A DNA stretch of 64,000 bases. Origin: Calliopum simillimum. Its lineage: Eukaryota; Arthropoda; Insecta; Diptera; Lauxaniidae. The number at the start of each line of letters is the position of its first letter. Position 1 is the stretch's first letter. The stretch is taken from the NCBI GenBank assembly GCA_951812925.1, contig OX638370.1, forward strand, positions 116,760,897 to 116,824,896, given 5' to 3'. The position numbers and the translations under genes were made by a program. The notes beneath the pieces are model-generated. The model was not told where the DNA came from. It saw only the letters and a list, made by a program, of their open reading frames with translations, and ran no database searches. Below are positions 35,870-47,600 of the stretch, one piece after another.

Positions 35870-36439
35870 TGAAACAAAAAATTCCTCAAAATCTTATTTT
35901 AAAGTGATATACCTGCCTCGCCGGATTTTGGCATTTGCATTTTTAATACAAAAAATCCCTCCAATCGCTCTTAAGTCAAAGCAAAACAAAAGTAACGAGC
36001 TTACTGAACAAGAACGCTGTCTGCTGCATTTGCTGCTATGTTGTCGCATCTTTTTATTTGCATAAAGCAACTTGTGCAATTGTGAATTTTTATTGGAATT
36101 TTCATATTTATTGCAGAAAATTTGTGTAATTTTGTCTTTTTTAATAAATTCTTTTATTTTATGCTTGTTTTTTTGAGTTATTTATCCAAATCTGATGCAT
36201 TCGTTAAGTCGTCACATACATTTTTCATTCGCCTGATTTTGGCATTTGTGGCGAACGAATTTTAGCCGACTCGGCAACCATGCTCCTTCGTTTTTACATT
36301 CGATTGATTTTGACATTTGAAGTGTGGTTGTCTCTGCGTTTTTACATAGGCAAGTTAACACATTCGTTAACCATGCTATAAAAATACTATCGAGTCAGTT
36401 CGTTGACGAGTCGGCAAAATTTTGCCGACTCGCGAACGG
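35870..36439. other. Unclassified repeat sequence with a perfect palindrome
   Basis: The phrase GATTTTGGCATTTG or its variant occurs near 35928, 36234 and 36306, and GCCGACTCG occurs near 36268 and 36423. A perfect 26-bp palindrome occupies 36407-36432. It is probably a small transposon that ends where the Fanzor-like sequence starts at about 36440, but its termini were not defined. Confidence 0.45.
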
Positions 36440-37254
36440 TGCTAGGGCCCTTAATTGGGCACGCATATACTGACGAAAATGAATTGTTGACATTGGTGAC
36501 CATTGATTTTCGCTGCTAGCAAGTAAATCTTTTCTAGTACATTCTTTTGTGTAATGCTGCAACTTTTTCCGCCTTGATGCAAAGCCACATTCATGGTGAT
36601 ATTGGGAACTTTTTATTTTTATGGTTTTGGGAATATCACCATTACGAACGCCATCTACATTTTCATATTGAATGCCGCCAACAAATAACCGCATACCTGG
36701 ATCCAGACCGATTTTTGTAACATATTTAGTATTATTGGTTGGAATCTCTACAACCTTTTGCTTCTTTTCCTTATTTGTCGATGTATTTACTAATTTTCGC
36801 ATTGAAAACGATATAGCCACACCGTCAGTATTTATGGAAAATTCAAATTTCTTGGTTTTTGTCTCCGGGAGTTTAAAATATTGTCGCCATTCTAGGTCCT
36901 TATCAATTTAATCGTTATGTTTCCGTAATTTTAGGCCACAAAGAAGCGAGCGAAAAGCGAATGTATCATAACGTATATGATGTGCACCAAATTTATTGAT
37001 AGTAATTAGAGAAAAATTCTTCCAATTTTGGGACTCGTTGAGTTTCGAAAGACTGTAGAAAAATTTAATGTGTTTCCATGGATCAGTTTTTATTTTATGG
37101 AATAACTGTCCATCCAAGTTTTAGTCTGTACGCAATAATTCCAACAATTCTGAATCAAACTCTTTATCAGCATTGTTGAATAAATAATCAAGAGTTGAAT
37201 ATGAATTCACCGTTGGTGCACGTCGCTTAAAATATTTGCGCACTCTTCTGTATG
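36440..37254 (-). pseudogene. Fanzor1-like nuclease, middle part with RuvC-I motif
   Basis: Read on the minus strand this part keeps one frame for about 270 codons, with only two TAA stops (37121-37123 and 36908-36910). In order it shows VRKYFKRRAPTVNSYSTLDY, KTDPWKHIKFFYSLSKLNES, NFSLITINKFGAHHIRYDTF, FEFSINTDGVAISFSMRK and, most tellingly, TKIGLDPGMRLFVGGI. The DPG motif (Asp codon at 36701-36703) is the hallmark of RuvC-I in TnpB and Fanzor proteins, and TDGV-type and (K/R)..QYH..GF elements are expected of Fanzor1. Fanzor proteins are RNA-guided DNA nucleases carried by eukaryotic transposons. The sequence ends at QYMRAQL; the RuvC-II and RuvC-III residues and the zinc ribbon are not present in this piece. 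Family assignment rests on motif memory, not on a search. Confidence 0.62.
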
Positions 37255-38875
37255 CAGTGGCTCACAGCTTATTTCGTGCAGTAATTTTTTTTAACTTTAA
37301 AACACTGTATCTTTAAAACTAATTCATATGTCATCAAATTTTAAATGCAGGCTTAGACGGGCATGTCTATTGTTCATAATAAGTAAAAGAAAATCTACAA
37401 AATTTGATTCCGAGACGCTTAAGGCGGAAAAAACCGATTGAGCAGGAGAAATTCAAGTCACAGCTTATTTCGTGCAGATGCTTATTTTCCCTTTGGAGCC
37501 AGCGTTTCGCTTTTTTTAATGAGAATTTCTTTTTCTATGTTGTCTGTGTGGTATTCTCAACCAGATGCAGCCAATTTTTAGTTTGATCATGTACATGTGA
37601 GGGTAAAAAGGTGCACTTTGCAGAAATGGGTCGTCCAGCAACGAAAATCGGTGATAACTCATTTTAAGAACGGTCAATCTATGCGCTAAGCTTTTTAATA
37701 TGTTAGTTTGAGTCCCACCCACAATGCAAAGCATAATTGAAAGCTTCGTTCATGCAAATCGGGTACAAAATTATTGTAAAAGTGCGTCAAACAACAATTT
37801 TAATCCCGCTGACGATTCATTTATGGTCCACAAAATCAATATTAACCCACATTATTGGCTCCAAAAACCGTATGGGATATACATCAAGACCTAAGTAACT
37901 CGTACAGTGCAAAAACTGGTGGCTGCATGTCCCGAGACCACAATTTTAAAGCCTAAGTAGCCCTTCATAAACAAAAAAAGCCAGAATAGCCTACATTATT
38001 TTTGATATCGAGCTCAGTATTAGCACGCCCACAAATATTAGGACTTTTAAAGCAACGTCATAATCATGGACGAGTCTAAATTTAATATATTTGAACCTGA
38101 TGACATGACATACTTATGGCGGAAACGTAATATTGAGCCGAATCGCAAAACCAAGTAGACTTTTTTGAATTTTTTTTTTGCCTTTAAAGGACTACTTGGG
38201 CTTTGAAGCTGTGGTCTCGGGACACGCACTGTACGAGTTACTTAGTTCTTGATGTATATCCCAGACGGTTTTTGGAGCCAATAAGGTGGGTTAATATTGA
38301 TTTTGTGGACCATAAATGAATCGTCAGCGGGATTAAAATTGTTGTTTGACGCACTTTTACCCTAATTTTGGACCCGATTTGCATGAACGAAGCTTTCAAT
38401 TGTGTTTTGCATTGTAGGTGGGACTCAAACTAACATATTAAGAAGATTAGCGTTGGTCGTACTTAAAATGAGTTATCACCGATTTTCGTTGCTGGACGAG
38501 CCATTTCTGCAAAATGCACTTTTTTACCCACACATGTACATGATCAAACTAAAAATTGGCTACATCTGGTTGAGAATACCACACAAAGAACATAGAAAAA
38601 GAAATTCTCATTAAACAACGAGAAACGCTGGCTCCAAAGGGAAAATAAGCATCTGCACGAAATAAGCTGTGACTTGCATTTCTCCTGCTCAATCGGTTTT
38701 TTCTGCCTTGAGCGTCTCGGAATCAAATTTTGTAGATTTTCTTTTACTTATTATGAACAATAGACATGCCCGTCTAAGCCTGCATTTAAAATTTGATGAC
38801 ATTTGTATTAGTTTTAAAGATACAGTGTTTTAAAGTTAAAAAAAATTATTGCACGAAATAAGCTGTGAGCCACTG
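37255..38875. mobile_element. 1.62-kb palindromic element inserted in the Fanzor-like gene
   Basis: The ends are CAGTGGCTCACAGCTTATTT (from 37255) and its exact inverse ending at 38875. Arms of roughly 700 bp pair with scattered substitutions and indels, leaving a loop of about 190 bp near 37982-38168. The same inverted open frames appear in both arms (about 37516-37734 minus and 38402-38614 plus: MSYHRFSLLD, FYPHMYMIKLKIG), an effect of the palindrome rather than evidence of genes. TA follows the right end. The uninterrupted relative near 34720-34760 (minus) shows the pre-insertion order of the flanks. Termini beginning CAGTGG and a TA flank suggest a Tc1-like origin. Confidence 0.8.
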
Positions 38876-39240
38876 TACGTGCATCCATAAATTGTTACAA
38901 AATATAACATCATAATTTAGAGCTGCTCTAACGAATACATTTGGCCTATTTTTTTGCTATAAAGGCGTAAACCTGCGTTACAACGTATTTGCTTATATTC
39001 TGCATCTAATTCGTATTTCGCTTTGCTCCCGTCCAATAAACAATAAAAATAATCAAGGAACCGCGGCTTTGTGTCACTAATTTTATTTTCTTCCCAATCT
39101 CCCATCAATGAAAAATGAATATACCTAGATGCTTCCACTATTAACGCAGACATTTCGGTAACATCCAAACGAATTTGATTGATAACTTTTTCATTCAGAC
39201 AGCATTTGTGAAGACATTTCTTTACGTTAACGCCATGGCG
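38876..39240 (-). pseudogene. Fanzor1-like nuclease, N-terminal part
   Basis: The minus strand reads VNVKKCLHKCCLNEKVINQI, then RLDVTEMSALIVEASRYIHF, WEENKISDTKPRFLDYFYCL, LDGSKAKYELDAEYKQIR and ends in a stop at 38917 followed, in another frame, by NLWMHVY. That last segment continues on the other side of the palindromic insertion as RRVRKYFKRR. The EASRYIHF segment is like the N-terminal helix region of Fanzor1 proteins. At 39240 this part meets the next fragment in opposite orientation. Confidence 0.55.
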
Positions 39241-39570
39241 TTCGTAATGGTGATATTCCCGAAACCATAAAAATAAAAAGTTCCCAATATCACCATGAGT
39301 GTGGCTTTGCATCAAGACGGAAAAAGTTGCAGCATTACACAAAAGAATGCACTAGAAAAGATTTACTTGCTAGCAGCGAAAATCAATGGTCACCAATTTC
39401 AACAATTCATTTTCGTCAGTATACGCGTGCCCAATTAAATAAGTTTCAGCAATGGCAACGTATATTTTCACAAGTAAAGGTAACTCGGTTAAAATTGCAA
39501 AAATACATTTGCATTGAAAAGACCAATTATTCGATAGCAAAGACAATTTTAGGGAATAATTGCCGCTAAT
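39241..39570 (+). pseudogene. Second RuvC-side fragment of the Fanzor-like gene, inverted
   Basis: On the plus strand this reads RNGDIPETIKIKSSQYHHEC, GFASRRKKLQHYTKECTRKD, LLASSENQWSPISTIHFRQY, TRAQLNKFQQWQRIFSQVKV and TRLKLQKYICIEKTNYSIAK up to a stop at about 39567. It overlaps the 36440-36640 copy almost identically and then continues beyond that copy's end, matching 35325-35475. It is head-to-head with the N-terminal fragment, so an inversion joined them. Confidence 0.6.
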
Positions 39571-39943
39571 TCCTCAATGAAATGCCAAGTGAATAATATA
39601 CATAAGTAAATATTATAATTTTGAAAAATAGTTGCACTAAGTATTTATTGTGTATACTAGATCATTTTTTATTAAATTTAATTGTAATTATTTTTCATAA
39701 AAAATTATTTAACTTCTCAATGTATAATTTTGTATCATAAACTGTCAAAGTACGTTCCAATTTAAGCTAGTTAAAGAAAAATTTGCCCTCAAATATGAAT
39801 TTCATTCATTTTCTTTGTTACTATGTGTAATAAGAACAAATATATTTTTGGCAAACTGCGCAAAAGCACCGATACGTTAAATTTAAGAAAAATAAATTCA
39901 AACCTGCGCAAAATTAAAGCGTAACAAAATCTTATGCTGGAAT

Positions 39944-40645
39944 TAGCCAAGAAGTAGCGTTTCGTAACGTAACGTCACGGTTGCTTGTCCACGTAGCATC
40001 GATTAGTGAAAACGGTAGGCAATGTTCGAAATGTCACCTTACAACTTAAAAATTAGGTCTTTCGTTTTGTCCGCGATCGAGTACAGACGTACTCTCGTGT
40101 GTAATCGTCCGCGCGTGTCTCAAAGTCAGACCCGTTACACGTGTTTTTTTTAAAAGGCGCGTGTATCGTACATAACCTAATTATAGGTTAAAAGGAAAAA
40201 ATAAATTTCGTTAATATAAAATAAATTTTATAATCGTGTAATATAAAGCTATTCTATAAGTCTGTAAAGACGCTACGCTGAGAGCTGTGATAAAAACCTA
40301 GTGTTTACGGCAGCTCTCTTATTAGGGACCTATGTTACTCGTAATGAGTAACATATTCGAAGAAGAAGAAGAAGAAGAACTTAAAAATTACTTGAAAAAT
40401 TCCAGTTTTTGTAAACAAGCATCCATTGTCATACTTATTTTAATTAATTTGTTCAAAAAATTCCATTTATAACATCGAAATTTAATTTATTTTATCAAAC
40501 AACGTAGCGCGACGTTTGAAAATCTAATATCAGCAGGTCTCAACGTTGCGTACCGCTACTTTACGATTGCACTAATCGCTTACACGCTTCAGCCATTTGA
40601 TAGATTTTGACAGAAGTCACGTTACGAAACGTTACTTCTTGGCTA
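39944..40645. mobile_element. TIR element with GCCAAGAAGTARCG ends, TA flanks
   Basis: TA/GCCAAGAAGTAGCGTTTC at 39944 is the inverse of the right end CGTTACTTCTTGGC/TA at 40645. The inverted match extends through CGTAACGT. Length is about 698 bp. The interior has a (GAA)n run at 40361-40378 and no protein. Confidence 0.7.
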
Positions 40646-41679
40646 ATTCTACCATTAAATCAGAAACGATTACGAACATGTGGCACATGGATAAAGTATG
40701 TGTCAGGTTGGTTTCTAGAAAACAATGAAAAAACATTTCAAAACAAAGCGCCAAACAGGCCGAGAATGAATGATTTATTTATTTATTATTTGTGTAATAA
40801 TTCTTCTAAATGAATACTTTATGGAACAAAGCTGTGTTTACTAAGGCGCATGCGCAACATTAATTAAAATCAATAAAAAATTCATGACATTCTTTTTGTA
40901 AAAAATACAAATTAAACAAAAAACGCCTCAATTAAACAATAGAAAATCCGATTCATTGATTAGAAAATTCAACACTTTGCTTGAAATTATTTTAGTGCAA
41001 TTTTAGATATTTGCATTTTTTGTATGCAAATATGCATATCTAACTAGTTCTATTAAAGAAAAATAAAAAAATCTTGTATCAGTTTGAGTAATATGTAATA
41101 CGCTCTTCCACTTGCAGCTGCCGCCTTCTAGTGTCAAATTAATATTTGTACGTAAGCAATTGAATTAATCAGGCAGCATGTGGCAAACCCAGTTTTTCCC
41201 TCAACTTGTTACAGCAAAAACAAAAAAAAGGTGTGATAACTTGTTGCTACACCAGCGCTCTGTTTATAGGTTGATGTTATATGTATTTTTTTTTAAATTT
41301 AAATAAATTCAATCGATTTTTGACATGTGTTACAAATGCATTGCGTTTTAGAATTAATCTAATTTGTAGTTATAATCAACAATTGCATCCTTTCGCTACA
41401 ATACAAATTAAAATTGCGCAATATTATTGTAAAAAACCAGATATTTAATAAATGCACAAACACTTGTGAATAATGTTATTGAAAATCGACTTATAATTAG
41501 TAGGGACAGCTGTAATTTTAAATTACATTAAGTAACTTTTGTGGTTTTTTAGACTGATGGGCCTCTCGGCTACAAAACACTGTTTACTAAATTAAAAAAA
41601 TATTAAAGTCGACCACTTTGGACTAAAAGAAAATAGAGGTTGTTTTTTAGGACAGATAATGATTTATTTACATTATTAG
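40646..41679. other. Intergenic, no gene recognised
   Basis: AT-rich sequence with no coding frame of note. Confidence 0.4.
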
Positions 41680-42535
41680 CTAGCAAACAAGCATGGATCA
41701 GATGACATTGTTGGTTTTAATAAAAAACACCAACATATTTACAAAAACAAGACAAAATGCATAAATAAAAAAGAAAAAACTTTTATTGAAAGGCTGGTTT
41801 TCGTTACGTTTCATTGAATACAACAATCAAATCACCATGCGGATCGGTGCCCATCATGCAGTGGTAGTCCGCACAATTCCCACATTTTCAACTGTCTTTC
41901 CCGTCCCACCAACCTCTTTACGATTGACCTATGGTCCTGCCCAGTAGAGGTAGCCCAATTTCTGGGCCTCCCGGACTAGGCTCGACCTGTTTCTACTTTC
42001 TTATCCCCCAATCACTGGTAGGCGAAAGGATTAATTTTATTTTTCAACTTACAGACCTGGAGTTGGAGTTGCTACAACATCAAATCATCAGATGAATTGG
42101 ACGACAAGCAAAAGAACTCGACAAGCATACTGTATTAGATTCGTCTCGCCAAATAAGCTGCCAAACGAAGGCGCTATGCAAGAAAAGTATGATATCAACG
42201 AGTTGCACAGCAAGGCGTGCATAACAAGGGAAAAACAATAAAGTTAGAATATTTGTATGTGCTCTATTTACTTTTTCACTGTGATTCTCAACAAATCTAT
42301 GCAAAGGGCTAAATATAGTATGCTTTTTGAGTTCTTTTGAATGTTGGCAAATTCGTCTGATGATTTGATTGTGGTTATCAATGAAAGGTATCGAAAATCA
42401 GACTTCCAATAAATTTTTTTTTTTTTTTGTTTTTCCTTGAAGCATTTGTTTTTTAATTATGTTGGTGTTTTTTACTGAAACTCATTGAACAGTAAGATCA
42501 AAGCAACAATCCATGCTTGTTTGGCAGCTAACAAA
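41680..42535. mobile_element. Element with ~170-bp inverted arms
   Basis: GCAAACAAGCATGGAT at 41685 pairs with ATCCATGCTTGTTTGGC near 42510-42526, AAAAAACACCAACATA at 41722 pairs with TATGTTGGTGTTTTTTAC near 42459, and ACAACAATCAAATCA at 41820 pairs with TGATTTGATTGTGGT near 42360. The 500-bp centre is less AT-rich and unpaired. Exact ends and any target duplication were not found. Confidence 0.6.
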
Positions 42536-44640
42536 GGTAGATCATCAGGAGCATTTTTGTAAGGGCCTGCTGAGTTCACCTTTTCTCAACTAGTATTATC
42601 AATCGCTCATGCAGTAGAGTGTGACTCGTAGTAATTGACTTCGACCACAGGCGCCGCAGGTTAATTAAAAAGATGCATTCGATGAAGACCCAGAAAAAAC
42701 TTGAAGAAAATATTTATTTTTTTTTTTAAGTTTTAAATTAAATTTATTGGAAAGATTTGTAACAAATATTGTATAATTTATGTATTTATTTCAAAAATAA
42801 TATGAAAAGTATTGCACAAATATTGAAATTATGTTTGCCATTTTTTTTTTTTTTTTTAATTTTATGTATAAGAAAATAAACATTAAAAATTTTAAATGCA
42901 AATTATATACATCAAGTATATCTTTGTATGCGTTCGTGCATGTTATATGTAAATCTAATTAAACATGATTTAAATATAAGAATTATTGTTATTTTAATAC
43001 CTCATTTATTACTTAAAATTACATAGTTAAATACAAATGTTGTTAAATCATTGATTGATATACTTTCTAATTCCATGAATAATGAATACTTTTATAAACT
43101 CACACAAAACGAAACATTTTACAAAAGTATTAAAACGATCCATAAAAATATATGCTTTTGTTTTTTATTGTGACATTATTGATTTTTAAATTTTACAGCA
43201 AATTTTGTTTCGCTGAGTGTAATAAAATTATCCCAGCAAACATTTTATGAGTTGAAGATTAGAATAGAAAAAAAAAGCGCGTGCAGGAAAAATGCGCTCT
43301 TTACATCGCATAATTCGTCATATCTCTGAAATTTTTTGACAACATATGGATAAGATTTGGTACGTCGTAAAATCGACTGTGAAAAGAAATGGAAATGGAT
43401 TCATTTAAAAGTATTTTCATTGCTCATCATAATGACCTACACAGAATAAAGCATCAATATAAGAATATAGTAGCGGTTATATTATTTTGTACTTCTCTTC
43501 ATTTACCGATGTGTCATACTCTCTTAATTTAAAATCAACAATGCTTGTATAAATTTAACAAATATCCTTTTATATTTAATTTTTGAAATGTTGACAATAA
43601 AATTTTATCATTTCATTCGATTTTAAAAATTCAAACAGAAAACTAAAATTTCATTTAAGAAAAAGAGGTTTGAAGTTTACATTAAGAGATTTTTAGTTTA
43701 CATCCCACGTTGGGCGCCAAATCTAAATGATAAATCTCTTCGTTTCTTTTTTAAAATTAAAACTCTTTTATTTTACATTTATTTTTTTATTAATGAAAAT
43801 GTTTGAATTTAAAAGATCAAATGAAATAATAAAATTTTATTTTCACTATTTCAAAAATTAATATGGTTGAGTTCAAATGAATAGACTGTGTTGTATTGGT
43901 ACATGAATAAAAGTATAAAATAATTTCTAAATATTTGTTGGATAGGTTTTTTTTTACTGCGCGCATTTGTCATATAAATCTTGATAAAAAATAACAATGA
44001 AAGTTATCAAGTTAGTTGTACAATTAAAATTTAAGTTATGTCTACTAATTGCTAAAAAGTAAAATGAGAAACATGCCAAATTTAAGTTAATATTTGCAAC
44101 ATTTTTAAATTAACAACACGTATTTGTCAAATAAAATTGTAAAGATTTGTAAAGAAACTAGGTTTACAAGAATGCTGCTTAAAAAATGGTTTTACTAAAA
44201 CTTCTTTTACTAATTTCTTATTTTTTTTTTTTTTTTTTTTTTTTTGTATATAAATCCTACTAACTCAATTCAGATTTTTTAAATTAACTTACGGTTTTCT
44301 TCCTTATAAAATGCTAATACATAATTCTGAATTCATAACAGATCATATTAGTTTATTAACATTGAGCACTTTTATTCATTATTTTATGTTATTTTCAAAA
44401 ATGAAAAGTGTTGGACAAAAATATATTTGTTACCTATTTACTAATTTAATGTTGTATGAAACCTAATTTTATGTTATCATACTTATTATCGTTAACATAA
44501 GAAACTAAAAACAAATTAAATATTGTCGTAAAACCAATTAAAGGGTAAAAAAGAAAACAAAAATTTCCTAAAAATATTTTTAGCTAATAGTACCAAATTA
44601 TTTTAGCTCGCCCACAGGCAAACTTATATTATTATCTTCA
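42536..44640. other. AT-rich block 3' of Atf6
   Basis: The block includes poly-T runs (42837-42858, 44220-44245). The part nearest 44674 is expected to be the Atf6 3' UTR. An inverted repeat at 43594-43840 is listed separately. No other gene is seen. Confidence 0.45.
43594..43840. repeat. Inverted repeat around a PBS-like motif
   Basis: AATTTTATCATTTCATTCGA and TTTTAAAAATTCAAAC pair with GTTTGAATTTAAAAGATCAA and ATGAAATAATAAAATT. Near the centre (43710-43722) the minus strand reads TTGGCGCCCAACGTGGGA, which resembles tRNA-primed binding sites of fly LTR retrotransposons. No LTR or retroelement coding sequence was identified next to it. Confidence 0.4.
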
Positions 44641-44674
44641 GCAATATGCTGATCATTTTACCTGTCTACATACA

Positions 44675-47600
44675 CTACGGCAAAAATTCGACTGTTTCAC
44701 GCATTTTTCCCAACAAGCTTGAATCCTTTAATTCATGCGTTTTCTTCAAAAATTCATTTTTATTTCCACTTGCATCTGCAACAACGCGTTTTGGCTCTTC
44801 TTCTTCAAACTTTTTGTATGCATTCGGCTGTTGCTTTGGTCCCACAAACATAATGAAAGGTTTTGATACGGTTGCGTTATTTGCTTTAACATGTTCTGTC
44901 TTAATTGGTCTCTTAACATGTCCATTATTACGTGTTCCTGTCTCGTTGTTAGCTACATCATTAGCATCGGGTGTGTTACTGAATTTAACAGGACGTAGCT
45001 TCTCCGGTATCATATGCGATTTCAGTTGAACCTCTGTTGTATTAACAACTTCACAATCGATTTGCATCAAAACAATATCACCATTTAAAGATGGATCACC
45101 CGCTGGTAACATTAAAGCCATTTTAGGACGTGTACTCTTATTGTATGCGGAAGCTGGTAGCAAAATGTGATCTGTATTGAAGGAGAGCACATAAAATGTA
45201 TCATCTTGTCGTTTGATGCCTTTAAAGAGACGCATATATTCATCGCTAATTTTCGGTTTAAAGAGTTCCAAAGAGTTTTTGCCATTGTCGTTTGCCGTTA
45301 ATTCCAATTTCCTTTGCTTGTTGCCATATAATTCCGTACGTTGAAAATATTGTGGATGTTTACGTTTTGGATGCTGCTGCTGCTGGTGTTGTGCGTTGTG
45401 CGATGGTCCTGGTGCTTGCAATGGTAAATCGTATGTTTTCATCTCAATATAATCTGACGGTAGCAATTTAAAACCCATATGATTTTCAAAACCATTTGTA
45501 AATTTTTCATGCATACTCAAATTAAGATAATCATTGACACCAATCCATTTATGTAAACTACTAGCCAAGCGTAAGTTTTCCGTTTGATTTGAACTTAGAC
45601 ATTTACTACCAAAAGTGCCGCCGCCACTACTCGTAGGTCTTTGCTGCTCACCTGCTGATAACGTAGACTCAGTACGATTTGGACGCAGAAAATGTAATGG
45701 TGGTACCTGCATTTCTGTTTCACGCTTGGTGCGATTCAACTTTTCATTAAATTCAGTTTCACTCTCAACCCAGAGTAAACTGCGCCGTCCAGCGGCAACC
45801 GCGGAGGAGCTGCTAGCAATAACCTCTTCAGCGGCAGCTTCAGCAGAGTTTTCTATTGCTGAATTACGTGAGAAAAAATTTTGAAAATTACCAACATTTA
45901 GAGTAACCATAAAAGCCATGGCAAAGAGTACGGCTACATTTTTCTTAACGCTGGTAGAAGACATACGTTGCTTCAAGCTCTTATGCGTAGGTTTGGGTGC
46001 AATTCGTACATGTTGATTCTGTGAATTTAGGCAAGTGATGCCACCATCGTTGCCATTTATACTCAACGAATTGAGTATAAAATCACTGACATTGCTATTT
46101 TTACACTGACATGAATGTGCGAATGCAACCAGTTGAGAACGTAGAGATGCATTTTCCTGTGAACAAATTTAAAAACAATTAATTAAATTTATAAAATAAA
46201 GTTAATAATAAATAGCAGCAGCCAAAAAGTATGCAATGAAAATTAAACTTTACATAACGCTAACTAAAACGAAACAGTGAAAGAGGCAATAAACTTTGTT
46301 TTAAACCATTTAGCACATTTCAACGTTAATTCCTCAAGCGAAGTGTGGGCTTATTGTGATGACCACAATATATAGAGAAATGCTACCATTTCTTTTTCTA
46401 TCTCTGCATTTTCTTGTTTTGATTTTTAGCGATTCGTCATGTTTTGTTTAAAAACGGTATTTTGAGGCGTCATCATAAAAGTAAAGAATTTTTCTGTTTA
46501 TAAAAAATATATATTTTGATTATTTTTGCAAATGTTTCGTACAATGCAACAACTTGCGGGGTCAAATTGTTAATTATATAGCGAAAAAAAGCATAAGCGG
46601 ATACAATTAATTCATCGTTTAGCAATTGCATATGGCAAACTTTTGTTTACGCATGTATTTTAAGCCAAAATTGTTTGTTTTTTTGGTAACTGATAAGTAT
46701 GGTAAGGTTTTTTTGTACTTTTCTAAAACGGGCCGGTCAGAAAAATAAGATTCACGAATTTTATGGCCTTTTGAAAAAAAAAAATTAGCTTAGGATTGCT
46801 GAGTACCTAAGGAAATAATTCTATAAAGCGTTGTGTGTTAAAACCCAATTATTTTTACTACTAAAAAACAATCTTACAGTTTCCAGGAGACTGAGGGTTT
46901 TTCACTTTTCTGTTAATAAACTGTCAAAACAGAACTCAACGAAGAATTTATGGAATTCTACATCAAAATGCTATTGATTTGTAACCTATTAATGTAATAA
47001 AAATTTCCTACGAAATATATTTTTAGCGAAAATACTTGCCAGAGACCCGAGGACTTGGCTGGCCGCAACACAATTTCAGACACATTCTTTCCACTTTATG
47101 GTTGTGTCTATAAAAGATAAGTTCCTACTCCTCTGCCACCTCCAAGTTATAATACTAAATTTTTAAATTTTAACAGTAGGAATAATGTTGTGATGTTAAA
47201 ATTGAAAAATTTAGTATTATAACTTGGAGGTGGCAGAGGAGTAGGAACTTATCTTTTATAGACACAACCATGAAGTGGAAAGAATGTGTTACCATTTTGC
47301 ATTAAAAAACTTAACAATTCGGGTTTATCAGGGACTGAAAACCCCATTTCAAATTCTATCAGCTTAATGTTCGAAACCATAAGCGACTTTGGTAAGAATG
47401 TGGCTTCAGTTTAACTATGACAAACTGAGTCCCGACTGTAATCCTATCGAAAATTTGTGGGTCTATTTAAAGAAAAAGGTCGCTGAAAGGCAACCAAATA
47501 CCGAACTTCATTTGAAAACACAATATTGGGAAAGACCGAGTAATTACAACCTGAAAAAGTTGGTTCCTTCTATGTAAAAAACATCTACAATGTGTTGTAG

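Noticed and set aside
37516..38614. Two similar open frames on opposite strands (MSYHRFSLLD) considered as a gene pair
   Set aside because: They are the two arms of one palindrome; neither shows a domain or longer frame.
44646..45029. 127-codon plus-strand frame
   Set aside because: It is antisense to the Atf6 lumenal domain exon.
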